15,066 nucleotides of DNA from CAYRVX01 sp964642165. GTDB lineage: Bacteria > Planctomycetota > Phycisphaerae > SM23-33. Of this stretch, positions 7,059-14,548 are shown piece by piece. Location of the stretch: positions 1 to 15,066 of the forward strand of contig CAZXOC010000185.1 in assembly GCA_964642165.1 (NCBI GenBank), in the 5' to 3' direction. Position numbers and translations under genes: made by a program. The notes beneath the pieces are model-generated. The model was not told the DNA's origin, made no database searches, and saw nothing but the letters and a program-made list of their open reading frames with translations. Position 1 is the first letter of the stretch, and each line of letters opens with the position of its first letter.

Positions 7059-8063
7059 CTACAGGTCGCCGATCAGCGCGTCCACGGCGGCTTCATCGAG
7101 CGGGCGGGGCTCGCTGCGCCCGACGATGCGGTGGAAGTTGCCCGCGCAGATCCGCTCCAGCGCCTCGCCCGGCAGCGCCACGCCGCGCAGGGCCGGTCGC
7201 TCGTCCGGCGTCATCAGCGGGTCGTCCGGGACGTCGAACTCGTCGTCCGTCTCCAACCAGTGGCGGACCATCCACCCGCGCCCCGGCCCCGTGCAGTGCC
7301 GCCCGGCGCCGACGTCCGTCCCGTACAGGATCCGCTCGGCGTAGCGCAGGAAGAAGTCCCTCGCCTCGTCGCGCCGGGCGGTGAAGTTGTGGAACATCTC
7401 CACGCCGGGGGCGAGGTCCAGGTGGAAGCCGGGGAAGGCGTCGAGGAAGCCGGCGGCAGCATCCAGGTCCTGCGAGAGAAAGAAGAAGTGCGCGAGGATC
7501 AGGTTCAGCCCCGGGTGGCGCTCGAAGGCGTTGTGGGCCTCGCGGTCGAGCTGGGGCTTCGTGGGGAAGGAGCTGTCGTACCACCAGTTGTGCTTCTTCG
7601 CCCAGAGCGGCACGGCGTCGGGGTTCCAGAACTCCGGGGGGTCGCCGATGTGCCACAGCACCGGGAAGCGCGTCTCTTCCAGGCGGGCCAGCAGCGGCTC
7701 GTACAGCGGGCCGTCGAGCGGCTGGCCGATGGCCTTCCGGCTGTCGGGCTTGCCGCAGAGCATCTTGAGCCCGTCGCAGCCCAGGGCCACCAGGCGCTCG
7801 AGCTGCTCGACGAGGGGCACGTCGGGCTCGTCGCGTCCGCGATCGAACATGCCGCCGTAGTCCAGCCCGCCGAAGACGTACACGCGGTCGGGATGGCGCC
7901 GCTTGAACCACAGGGCCTCCGCGAGGCGAAACGCCCCCGGCTCGGCGCTCAGCCGCGGCGTGACCACGATGTTGAACCGGTCGACACCGGTTCGCTGCTG
8001 GTCGGCGAGCATCCGGTCGTACAGGTCGATCCCGTCGAAGTGCACGTGGCAGTCCACGATCAT
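7059..8063 (-). CDS. Amidohydrolase-2 family TIM-barrel metal-dependent hydrolase
   Basis: 334 aa, no signal peptide. The N-terminus MIVDCHVHFD gives the metal-binding HxH (H6, H8). Further ligand candidates are H138 (VLWHIGDP), H192 (LILAHFF) and D250 (ILYGTDVG), in the order expected for the COG2159/amidohydrolase-2 family of decarboxylases and hydrolases. The substrate cannot be named from the sequence. The ATG at 8063 is chosen because AAAGGGA lies 8 nt upstream and the HxH follows immediately; the open frame extends farther upstream but would overlap the start of the divergent epimerase gene. It is separated from pncB by 135 nt containing the pncB promoter, so it is probably not in that operon. 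Divergent from the epimerase gene, with which it may share regulation. The last residues (to DALIGDL) are complete. Confidence 0.88.
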   Translation of the reverse strand: MIVDCHVHFDGIDLYDRMLADQQRTGVDRFNIVVTPRLSAEPGAFRLAEALWFKRRHPDRVYVFGGLDYGGMFDRGRDEPDVPLVEQLERLVALGCDGLKMLCGKPDSRKAIGQPLDGPLYEPLLARLEETRFPVLWHIGDPPEFWNPDAVPLWAKKHNWWYDSSFPTKPQLDREAHNAFERHPGLNLILAHFFFLSQDLDAAAGFLDAFPGFHLDLAPGVEMFHNFTARRDEARDFFLRYAERILYGTDVGAGRHCTGPGRGWMVRHWLETDDEFDVPDDPLMTPDERPALRGVALPGEALERICAGNFHRIVGRSEPRPLDEAAVDALIGDL

Positions 8064-8133
8064 CGCGCAGGTCCCTTTCCCTTGTTCCGGAGGGCGCCCT
8101 TCCTCGCGGGCCCTCGGACGGCCGCACTCCGTC

Positions 8134-8162
8134 TTTTCCAACGCGCCACGATTGCGTATGGT
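8134..8162 (+). promoter_or_regulatory. Possible promoter of the epimerase gene
   Basis: In the 148-nt divergent gap, TTTTCC (8134-8139), a 17-nt spacer and TATGGT (8157-8162) are the only promoter-like pair seen on the plus strand. Both hexamers are weak matches. No clear promoter was found for the opposite-facing amidohydrolase gene. Confidence 0.3.
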
Positions 8163-8211
8163 ACTGCCTCCGAGCCGGCGCCGCATCGGCCCCGCGCAGA
8201 GAGGTCCGCCC

Positions 8212-9489
8212 ATGCCCGACCCGAGAGAGATCGCCGACCTGCTCGCCCGCACCGAGGACTACCTGGCGCGCACGCTGCTTCCGTTCTGGATCGAGCGCTC
8301 GCCCGATCCGGACGGCGGCGGCTTCCTGACGTACTTCGACCGCCGCGGCCGAACCACCGGCGAGACGACCAAGACGTTCCTCATGCAGATCCGCATGCTC
8401 TACACGATGGCCTCGGCCCACCGGGCGGGCTACGGCGGCGGCCGATGCGCCGAGCTGGCCGAGATGGGCGCCGCGTTCCTGCGGGAGCACTACTGGGACG
8501 ACGAGCACGACGGCTGGGCGTGGATCGCCGATCGCAGGGGGCGCCCGACGTGCTGGGACAAGGTCGGCTACGGGCAGGTCTTCGGCGTGTACGCCTTCAG
8601 CGAGTACGCCCTGGCCACGGGCGACGAGCCGGCACGCGCCGCCGCCCTGCGCACCTACGACGCCGTCTGCCGCCACATGCTCGACACGCGGCGCGGCGGG
8701 CTCTTCGAGCTGATGGAGCGCGACTGGCGGCCCAAGCCCCCCGGCCGCGCCGGCGGCGACCGGAAGAGCATGGACGTGCACATGCACTGGATGGAGGCCC
8801 TGACGACCCTCTACGAGATGACGCGCCGCCCCACGCACCGCCGCCGGCTGCGGGAGGCGATCGACCTGATCCTCACGCGGATGCTGCATCCGCAGAACGG
8901 GCTGGGGTACATCCAGTTCTCGCTGGACTTCCAGCCGCTGGGGCGAATCCTGTTCGAGACGGAGTGGGGGCGTGACGCCGCCCCCGCCGGCGGCGAGGCC
9001 CACCCGCTGGACATGACCTCGCCGGGGCATAACGTGGAGTTCGCGTGGCTGCTGCTGCACGCCGCGGACGTGCTGGGCGAGCCCCGCGACGACTGCGCCG
9101 AGGTGGTCCGGCGCGTCTGCGATCACTGCATCGACTTCGGGATCGACTGGGAGCTCGGCGGCGTCTACGCCGACGTGCCGATGGCCCGCGAGCCCGCCAG
9201 CGGCGAGAAGCAGTTCTGGCAGCAGGCCGAGGCCATGATCGGCATGCTGGACGCCGTCGCCCTGCTGGGCGACGAGAAGTACTGGCGGGCCTTCCGCAAC
9301 GTCTACGACTTCGTCTTCGACAAGCTCGTCGTGATGGACGCCGGCGGGGAGTGGTACGAGCGCGTCGACCGCGACGGCCGCTGCCTCGACGACGCCCTCG
9401 GCCACGCCTGGAAGATCAGCTACCACACCGTCCGCTCGATGATCCAGGTGGTGCGGCGACTTCGCGCGCTCGCCAGAGAGAACGGATGA
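8212..9489 (+). CDS. N-acylglucosamine 2-epimerase / cellobiose 2-epimerase family protein
   Basis: 425 aa, (alpha/alpha)6-barrel, predicted cytosolic. The family interconverts C2 epimers of free sugars such as N-acetylglucosamine/N-acetylmannosamine, cellobiose/glucosyl-mannose or glucose/mannose. Family marks are R61 (QIRMLYT), DKVGYGQVFGVYAFSEY (116-132), the His pair in DVHMHWMEALTTLYEM (H190, H192), H273 in SPGHNVEFAWLLLH, the FWQQAEAM helix (335-342), and HAWKISYHTVRSM with H405. The three separated His positions and the Arg match the catalytic set of cellobiose epimerases. WKISYH near the end replaces the more usual WK-x-PYH. The ATG has AGAGAGG 7 nt upstream. The precise sugar is uncertain: AGE-type and cellobiose-type enzymes are hard to separate by eye. 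Confidence 0.88.
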   Translation: MPDPREIADLLARTEDYLARTLLPFWIERSPDPDGGGFLTYFDRRGRTTGETTKTFLMQIRMLYTMASAHRAGYGGGRCAELAEMGAAFLREHYWDDEHDGWAWIADRRGRPTCWDKVGYGQVFGVYAFSEYALATGDEPARAAALRTYDAVCRHMLDTRRGGLFELMERDWRPKPPGRAGGDRKSMDVHMHWMEALTTLYEMTRRPTHRRRLREAIDLILTRMLHPQNGLGYIQFSLDFQPLGRILFETEWGRDAAPAGGEAHPLDMTSPGHNVEFAWLLLHAADVLGEPRDDCAEVVRRVCDHCIDFGIDWELGGVYADVPMAREPASGEKQFWQQAEAMIGMLDAVALLGDEKYWRAFRNVYDFVFDKLVVMDAGGEWYERVDRDGRCLDDALGHAWKISYHTVRSMIQVVRRLRALARENG

Positions 9490-9496
9490 GGGGGAC

Positions 9497-9522
9497 AGCC
9501 CACGGGCCGCCGCCCGTGGGCT
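9497..9522. terminator. Hairpin between convergent genes, probable bidirectional terminator
   Basis: A perfect 11-bp GC-rich stem (9497-9507 with 9512-9522) around a 4-nt loop lies 7 nt after the epimerase stop and 30 nt after the stop of the convergent hydrolase gene. No good T-run follows on either strand, so it is not a textbook intrinsic terminator, but position and strength fit transcript-end formation for both genes. Confidence 0.6.
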
Positions 9523-9551
9523 TGGGGCGCAAGTCCATCGTCTTTCTTCGT

Positions 9552-11864
9552 TTAGCGGCCGGGCTTGCCCGGCGCTGTCGGCTCGCGCCAGTCCAGGTGC
9601 TTGTGGAGGAACGCGAACGTCCCGACGCCGTGGATGGTGTGCGGGCCCGCGAACCACTCGATCTCGCAGCGGTCGCCGATGCCCAGGCGGCCGTTGTACA
9701 GGCGCCGGACCTTGGCGAACTCGTAGGCGACCGTCTCGTCCGGCGCCACGCCGTCGAAGTGACCGCGCTCGACCATGAACGGGCGCGGCGCGATCAGGGC
9801 GGCCATCTCCGCGTAGTTGAACGTGCTGCCCAGGTCGAACTCGAAAATCTCGTATTCGCCCGTCCGCACGTAGCTGTACTTGCTTCGCGTCGAGGCGTTC
9901 TTCCACACCCACTCGTTGAAGTCGGCCGAGCAGATCGACAGGCAGTAGTTGCTCACCAGCGGCGGGACGCGCATCGCGGTCTTGCCGCCGTAAGAGAGCC
10001 CGTAGAAGGCGATCCGCCGCCCGTCCACGAACGGCAGCGACTTAAGCCACTCGGTGATCTGCCGGTGCTGCGGGACGATGAGGGAGAAGAGCGTCCGCTT
10101 GATCGGGTTGGCCTTGCGCTGAAGCGTGCGAAAGCGGTCGCCGAAGAGGTAGAGGTTCTGCGGCGCGAACGTCACAAACCCGCGCTCGGCGAGCCTCGCG
10201 GCGAACGCCTTGTAGGAGCGGTGCTTCTCCCTGCCGATGGTGTGCTGCGGGCGGCCCTCCAGCCCGTGCTGGCAGACCACCACCGGGCGCCTCTCGCCGG
10301 CGGCGAGGTCCTTCGGCACGAGCAGGATCCCGTAGGCGATCACGTCCGGGAAGACGTCCAGGACCACCTCGTACCCGGCCCACTTGGGCTTGTCGTAGGC
10401 CTTGCGTGTCCGCGGGTTGGCGGGCAGCAGCGGCTGGTCGAAGCGGCCGATCACCTCCTCGCGGAAGAAACGCCGGTACCACCGGGTGCTCTTGGCGAAG
10501 GCGGCCGGGGAGCTCGTGTCGAGCTTCTTCATGAACTCCTTCCGGACGTAGGGGCTCTCGCGCAGCAGGAACTGGTTGTGGCGGTCGAGCTCGTGCACCT
10601 GCCGGGCGTGGCGCCCCGCGGGGTCGAACCGGCTGCGCAGGTCCTTCGCCGGCGCGGCTGACGGTGCCGGCTTCGCGCGGGCATCCAGGCCGGCCAACAG
10701 CGCCTGAAGCGCCTCGGCCGTGCCGAACGGCCCGGCGCCGTCGTCGCTGACGACGAGCTTCAGGCGCGGGGCGGGCTTCAGGCCGGCCACCAGCTTGCGG
10801 GCGCGGGCGACCTCGCTTCGGACGTCGGCGAGGCGGGGGGTGACGATGCGCCCCGGCGCGCCGCGCCCGCCGGGGAGGTCCGTCTCGGGCGCCCGGCACG
10901 CCTCGACGATCAGCGTTCGCGGGGCAACCAGGGCGGCCAGCTCGGCGTCGCCGAACTGCTCCAGCAGGCCGAAGACGTTGCGGTCGATCGGCTCCCGCCA
11001 GATGTTCCGCCGGTCGTCGAAGTAGCCGCTGACGCAGGCCGCGTCGATCCGCGTGTCCAGCGCCGCGGCGTACAGCGCCAGCAGCCCGCCCTCGCCCCAG
11101 CCGATCACGCCGATCTTCACGCCGCGCTTGTGCTCCTTGCCGAACCAGTCGACGCAGGCCAGGACCTTCTGCACCTCGTAGCCGATGACGTGCCTTCCCA
11201 GCTCGAACGCCGAGCGGTACAGGAACTCGCGGTTCGGGAGCTTCGGCATCCGCTCGGCGCGGTCGATGAGGACCGGCACGATCACCCGGCAGCCGCTCCC
11301 GGCCAGGCGGCGGGCGTACTGGCATTCGGGTGCGACGCCGTCGGCCAGGCCGGCGACCTGCTCCGGCGTGAGGCCCGCGTGCGGGATGGCGACGATGTTC
11401 GCGACGGGCCGGCCCTGTGTCGGCCGCAGCAGCAGGCCCTCGCCGTGCACGTCGCCGAAGGCCGGCCAGCGAACGGCGTGAATCTCGTAGCCCTCGCCTC
11501 GCCCCACGAGCGACGGCCGGGCCGTCGTGCCGACCAGTTCCGGCGCGTCGAACGACACCCGCTTGTCCCGCACGCCCAGGATGTGCGCCAGGCGCCCGCG
11601 GTTCGGCTCGACGGACCGCTCGTAGGCGGCCGGGGACGACAGGTCTCGCTTCCAGTGCTTCTCCCGCGCGGCGGCGGCCTTGTCGATCTCACGCAGCAGG
11701 AACTTGTCCGCGCCCGCGACGAGGCGCGAGGCGATGTCGCCCGACCACGTCAGCGGCTTCGTGCCCGGCAGGCTCGCCGCGCGCCGGGGAGGCCCGGCCG
11801 CGAAGACGCCCGTGACGGCCCCCAACGCCGCGACCACGCCAAGGAGAAGACGCAGAAGATCCAC
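9552..11864 (-). CDS. Exported tandem alpha/beta hydrolase (degenerate N-terminal domain, intact C-terminal domain)
   Basis: 770 aa. Residues 1-23 form a hydrophobic signal peptide (cleavage probably after VFAA), so the protein is exported. It holds two related units. Each begins with a helical segment marked by FLLRE and SSPAA (55-98 and 432-473), then an alpha/beta hydrolase fold resembling dienelactone hydrolase or acetyl xylan esterase. The C-terminal unit has a proper nucleophile elbow GLSYGG with S624, a probable acid in FMVERGHFDG (E699 or D704) and a His in GPHTIHG (H742 or H745). The N-terminal unit has GWGEGG at 255-260, with Gly257 where Ser should be, and GAGPFGTAEAL without His at the matching end. 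The start is GTG with AAGGGA 7 nt upstream, overlapping the stop of the DUF3616 gene 4 nt away. Last gene of the GH20 operon. The substrate is unknown; a carbohydrate ester is a guess from context. Confidence 0.85.
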   Translation of the reverse strand: MDLLRLLLGVVAALGAVTGVFAAGPPRRAASLPGTKPLTWSGDIASRLVAGADKFLLREIDKAAAAREKHWKRDLSSPAAYERSVEPNRGRLAHILGVRDKRVSFDAPELVGTTARPSLVGRGEGYEIHAVRWPAFGDVHGEGLLLRPTQGRPVANIVAIPHAGLTPEQVAGLADGVAPECQYARRLAGSGCRVIVPVLIDRAERMPKLPNREFLYRSAFELGRHVIGYEVQKVLACVDWFGKEHKRGVKIGVIGWGEGGLLALYAAALDTRIDAACVSGYFDDRRNIWREPIDRNVFGLLEQFGDAELAALVAPRTLIVEACRAPETDLPGGRGAPGRIVTPRLADVRSEVARARKLVAGLKPAPRLKLVVSDDGAGPFGTAEALQALLAGLDARAKPAPSAAPAKDLRSRFDPAGRHARQVHELDRHNQFLLRESPYVRKEFMKKLDTSSPAAFAKSTRWYRRFFREEVIGRFDQPLLPANPRTRKAYDKPKWAGYEVVLDVFPDVIAYGILLVPKDLAAGERRPVVVCQHGLEGRPQHTIGREKHRSYKAFAARLAERGFVTFAPQNLYLFGDRFRTLQRKANPIKRTLFSLIVPQHRQITEWLKSLPFVDGRRIAFYGLSYGGKTAMRVPPLVSNYCLSICSADFNEWVWKNASTRSKYSYVRTGEYEIFEFDLGSTFNYAEMAALIAPRPFMVERGHFDGVAPDETVAYEFAKVRRLYNGRLGIGDRCEIEWFAGPHTIHGVGTFAFLHKHLDWREPTAPGKPGR

Positions 11865-11868
11865 TTTG

Positions 11869-12999
11869 CTATCCCTTCGGGCTGCTCGGTGTGTCGACCC
11901 ACAAGCTGCGAAACGTCTTCCGCGCGGGGTCGAGCAGGTGCTTGGCGCTGCAACGGCCGTCCTTGTACGTGCCGGGCAGGCACTCGGCCGGCGAGCGGAC
12001 TTTCACCTTCAAGGTGCCGTCGTCGCTGAGCACCTGCACCCTCGGCGCGTGAGGATGGACGAGGAGCGTCTCGGGCGTGAGCTTGGGAACCTGGCCCAGC
12101 GCGGCGGTGGCGCGTTCGAGCCGCCTCGGTCGATCCGCCTTGCCGCCCGACCACGTGTAGAGAGCGAACGGGCCGCCCCCGTCGTGCGGGCCGGCAAGGA
12201 CCAGATACGCCCTGTGACGCGGCGAGTACACCATGCCCCGGATGCCGAGGGCATGGCGGCCCTCGCTCCCGCGGCCGAGGTCCAGCAGGATCGCCTCGCC
12301 GAAGGCCGGCTTCGCCCCCTCGCCGACGACCGCCGCGGGGTTGCGCAGCGGCACGAGCAGCGCCCGGCCCCCCGGCCGCGGGTTCCGGAACCCGATCAGC
12401 AGCGACCGCCCGTCCGCCCCGGCCGCGAGGGCCTCGATGTTCAGTCCCCGCTTCTTCGGGGCCAGGTCGCCGTCCTTTCGGTCGTCGGGCTGAAGCGCCT
12501 TGGCCAGCCCCAGGCCGCGCAGCTTGGGCGACCGCGCCAGGTCCCTCGCCAGGTCGTGGTAGGCGCGGCCAAAGGGCTTGATCGAGACTTCGCGCCCGGT
12601 CGCGCGGATGGTGGTGGCGAAGAACTGGTGTCGGCTCGCGCGCCACTCGCCGTCGGAGTTCCTCCCGTGGGAGGAGACCCAGTAGACCCGTTCGCCGAGC
12701 GCCGCGGCGCCTTCGATGTCGGCCTCGGCGCTGTCGCTGTCGGATGCATCGAGCCCGAGGTGGGCGTCCCATCGGACCGTGCGCACGGGCGGGCCCGGCC
12801 GGTCGACCCGGTAGAGCCGCAGCGCGTTGTTCTCGTCGTCGGCGACGAGGAACATGCCGCCGCCGGCCGCGGACGCGGCGGACGCGTCGCTCGTGCCGGA
12901 GTACGTCCCCGAGCGATCCGGCGGTCGCGGCGCGTCGCCGGCGCAGGCCAGCGGGCAGATCGCCAGGAGGGCGCCCGCGATTCTCCGCCGCAGCGTCAT
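11869..12999 (-). CDS. DUF3616 family exported protein
   Basis: 376 aa. The N-terminus MTLRRRIAGALLAICPLACAG is a signal sequence; C19 could be a lipoprotein cysteine, but Pro at -3 makes the lipobox weak. After a Ser/Ala/Gly-rich linker (about 29-48), the mature part matches DUF3616 by its hallmarks: GMFLVADDENNALRLYR (48-64), ADIEGAAALGERVYWVSSHG (93-112), RHQFFATTI (123-131), RGLNIEALA (184-192) and IRGMVY. The repeated beta-strand pattern suggests a beta-propeller-like fold. No enzymatic role is established. The ATG overlaps the GH20 stop as ATGA, with GGAGGGG just upstream, so translation is coupled. The open frame continues to 13212, but the earlier region overlaps GH20 and carries no domain. 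It is 4 nt from the tandem hydrolase gene, so the two exported proteins are probably made together. Confidence 0.85.
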   Translation of the reverse strand: MTLRRRIAGALLAICPLACAGDAPRPPDRSGTYSGTSDASAASAAGGGMFLVADDENNALRLYRVDRPGPPVRTVRWDAHLGLDASDSDSAEADIEGAAALGERVYWVSSHGRNSDGEWRASRHQFFATTIRATGREVSIKPFGRAYHDLARDLARSPKLRGLGLAKALQPDDRKDGDLAPKKRGLNIEALAAGADGRSLLIGFRNPRPGGRALLVPLRNPAAVVGEGAKPAFGEAILLDLGRGSEGRHALGIRGMVYSPRHRAYLVLAGPHDGGGPFALYTWSGGKADRPRRLERATAALGQVPKLTPETLLVHPHAPRVQVLSDDGTLKVKVRSPAECLPGTYKDGRCSAKHLLDPARKTFRSLWVDTPSSPKG

Positions 13000-14396
13000 G
13001 TCCGCCCCTCCGGCGACATGGCCGCCCAGCCGGCGGGATCGAGCTGGCGGACGCGGGGTTCGAGGCCGGCCAGCTCCTCGCGCAGCGGCTCGACGCGCTC
13101 GGCGAGGTACCGGTCGATCCAGATCTCCTCGACCAGGCCCGCGTAGGCCCGGCGGGCCTCGGCGGCGGCGCGGTCGGCCTCGGCGAGCGCGTCGGTCAGG
13201 CCGGCGAGCCACTTGGGCATGATCCCGCCGGTGCGGCGTCGCGCGTCGATCGTGGCCATCGTGACGATCTCGCGCAGGCGCCGAACGAGCAGCCAGCCCG
13301 TCTCCCGCGCGGCGGCAAGCCGCTCCATCGCGCCGCGGCAGGCGTCGAAACGGTCCCGTTCACCGATGTCCTCGAGCGCCGCGGCGCAGGCCTCGATGCC
13401 GCCCGCCGGCGCCTCGCCGTCGTGCAGGATGACGGCCACCTGTACCAGCGAGTCCAGCGAGGCGTCGATCGTCTCGGAGTGGACGTTGTGCGTGCTGTAG
13501 CGGCTCCAGGCCGTCGCGAAGACGCCGCGCATGGCGAAGCGCCGCGCGACCTCGGCCCAGGCCGCCGCGTTCAGCGCCCGGTCGGCCGACTTCGGCAGGT
13601 CCACGTTGTGCCCGCCGCCGCCCTTGTACGCCGTGGCGCACCACATCGCCGCGCCGTGCTCCGCGAAGCGCCCGATCACCTTCGTGTTGTAGTGGTGCTC
13701 CGTCGTGTCGGGGTGGCCCGTGTAGCCCCAGACGCACAGGTCGGCCTTCTCCGCGAGCCGGCGCAGCGCGTCGGGGGGCCAGTCCTTCATCATGTCGTGC
13801 CAGAGGATCGGGCGCACGCCGCGGGCGTTGAGCTTGTCGAGAATGGGCTCGACGTGGTGCAGGTACAGGGCGCCCTTGCCGTGGGCCTCGACGTACGCCT
13901 TCGTGTCGCCGTGCGTGCCGAACGACCAGGCCTCGTCGCCGCCGAGGTGAAAGTGCGTCAGCTCCGGGAAGGCCACCAGCACGTCGTCCACCATGCCCTG
14001 GACCAGCTCCCCCGCTCCCTCGGCGAGCGGGTTGAGCACGTCGGCCTGGTGGGCCACCTCCCGCAGGCGCTCGTAGCCCCGCGGCCCGAGCGGCGTCTCC
14101 ATGTGCCCCAGGCACTGCACGAGCGGGACGACCTCGATGCCGAGCCCCGCGGCCGCGTCGCGAAACGCCACGACCTGCTGCGGCGTGTAGCACGTCTCGC
14201 AGCGAAAGTGCAGGTCCGCCGTCCAGGGGAAGGTGTCCTCCCACTCGACGAGGACGGCGTTGTATCGGCAGTCGGCGAAGACCTCCAGCAGCCGCAGGAG
14301 GCGCTCGAACGTCGGCGGCGTGCCCTTGAGGTCCAGGTGGACGCCGCGAACGGCGAAGACGGGCTCGGCGGCGCGGAACAGGTCGGCGAGGGACAT
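12996..14396 (-). CDS. Glycoside hydrolase family 20, cytosolic hexosaminidase D-like
   Basis: 466 aa, no signal peptide. The opening RGVHLDLKGTPPTFERLL and the following YNAVLVEWEDTFPW resemble hexosaminidase D-type GH20 proteins, which remove terminal N-acetylhexosamine or galactosamine residues. The GH20 catalytic Asp-Glu pair is D154-E155 in HFHLGGDEAW (148-157); the mechanism uses the substrate acetamido group as nucleophile. The barrel (about 15-330) is followed by a helical C-terminal region with a long charged stretch (about 400-455) that may be coiled. The N-terminal domain of secreted hexosaminidases is absent. ATG start with AAGGAG 6 nt upstream. First gene of a three-gene operon with the DUF3616 and tandem hydrolase genes, overlapping the former by 4 nt. 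A cytosolic enzyme leading two exported proteins is unusual. The exact sugar specificity is not visible. Confidence 0.88.
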   Translation of the reverse strand: MSLADLFRAAEPVFAVRGVHLDLKGTPPTFERLLRLLEVFADCRYNAVLVEWEDTFPWTADLHFRCETCYTPQQVVAFRDAAAGLGIEVVPLVQCLGHMETPLGPRGYERLREVAHQADVLNPLAEGAGELVQGMVDDVLVAFPELTHFHLGGDEAWSFGTHGDTKAYVEAHGKGALYLHHVEPILDKLNARGVRPILWHDMMKDWPPDALRRLAEKADLCVWGYTGHPDTTEHHYNTKVIGRFAEHGAAMWCATAYKGGGGHNVDLPKSADRALNAAAWAEVARRFAMRGVFATAWSRYSTHNVHSETIDASLDSLVQVAVILHDGEAPAGGIEACAAALEDIGERDRFDACRGAMERLAAARETGWLLVRRLREIVTMATIDARRRTGGIMPKWLAGLTDALAEADRAAAEARRAYAGLVEEIWIDRYLAERVEPLREELAGLEPRVRQLDPAGWAAMSPEGRT

Positions 14397-14423
14397 GGTG
14401 AGCTCCTTCCTGCGGCCCCCCCG

Positions 14424-14451
14424 AAGATACCATCCCCCGCCGCACGGTCAA
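14424..14451 (-). promoter_or_regulatory. Promoter of the GH20 operon
   Basis: Minus strand: TTGACC (14451-14446), a 16-nt spacer ending in TGG (an extended -10 element), and TATCTT (14429-14424). This is a good sigma-70-type match. Transcription would start near 14417, within a run of seven G, about 20 nt before the start codon. Confidence 0.6.
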
Positions 14452-14467
14452 CGCGCCGCGTTGGGGA

Positions 14468-14496
14468 TTCCCTTCCCGCCGGGCAGGTGGTACAAC
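14468..14496 (+). promoter_or_regulatory. Possible promoter of the isomerase-like gene
   Basis: TACAAC (14491-14496) is preceded by TGG, an extended -10. The -35 position 17 nt upstream reads TTCCCT, a weak match. It lies in the divergent gap shared with the GH20 promoter; the two -35 regions are within about 20 bp, so one regulator could act on both. Confidence 0.3.
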
Positions 14497-14548
14497 CCCG
14501 GGCGACAAAGACCCCCGACAACGTGCAACCGCAAACGAGGACCTCGCC

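Noticed and set aside
7903..8211. Upstream extension of the epimerase frame
   Set aside because: The region is opposite the amidohydrolase gene, has no epimerase similarity, and the ATG at 8212 has a proper ribosome site.
8064..8252. Earlier start for the amidohydrolase gene
   Set aside because: It would overlap the start of the divergent epimerase gene; the ATG at 8063 has a good ribosome site and leads directly into the HxH motif.
4044..8975. A 1643-codon open frame on the plus strand, a seemingly giant protein
   Set aside because: It runs opposite the glycohydrolase, pncA, pncB and amidohydrolase genes and into the epimerase gene in a wrong frame. All of these carry clear motifs; the long frame has none and is a GC artefact.
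7093..9912. A 939-codon open frame on the minus strand
   Set aside because: It crosses the amidohydrolase gene out of frame and is opposite the epimerase gene. Composition is Arg/Ala/Gly-rich with no domain.
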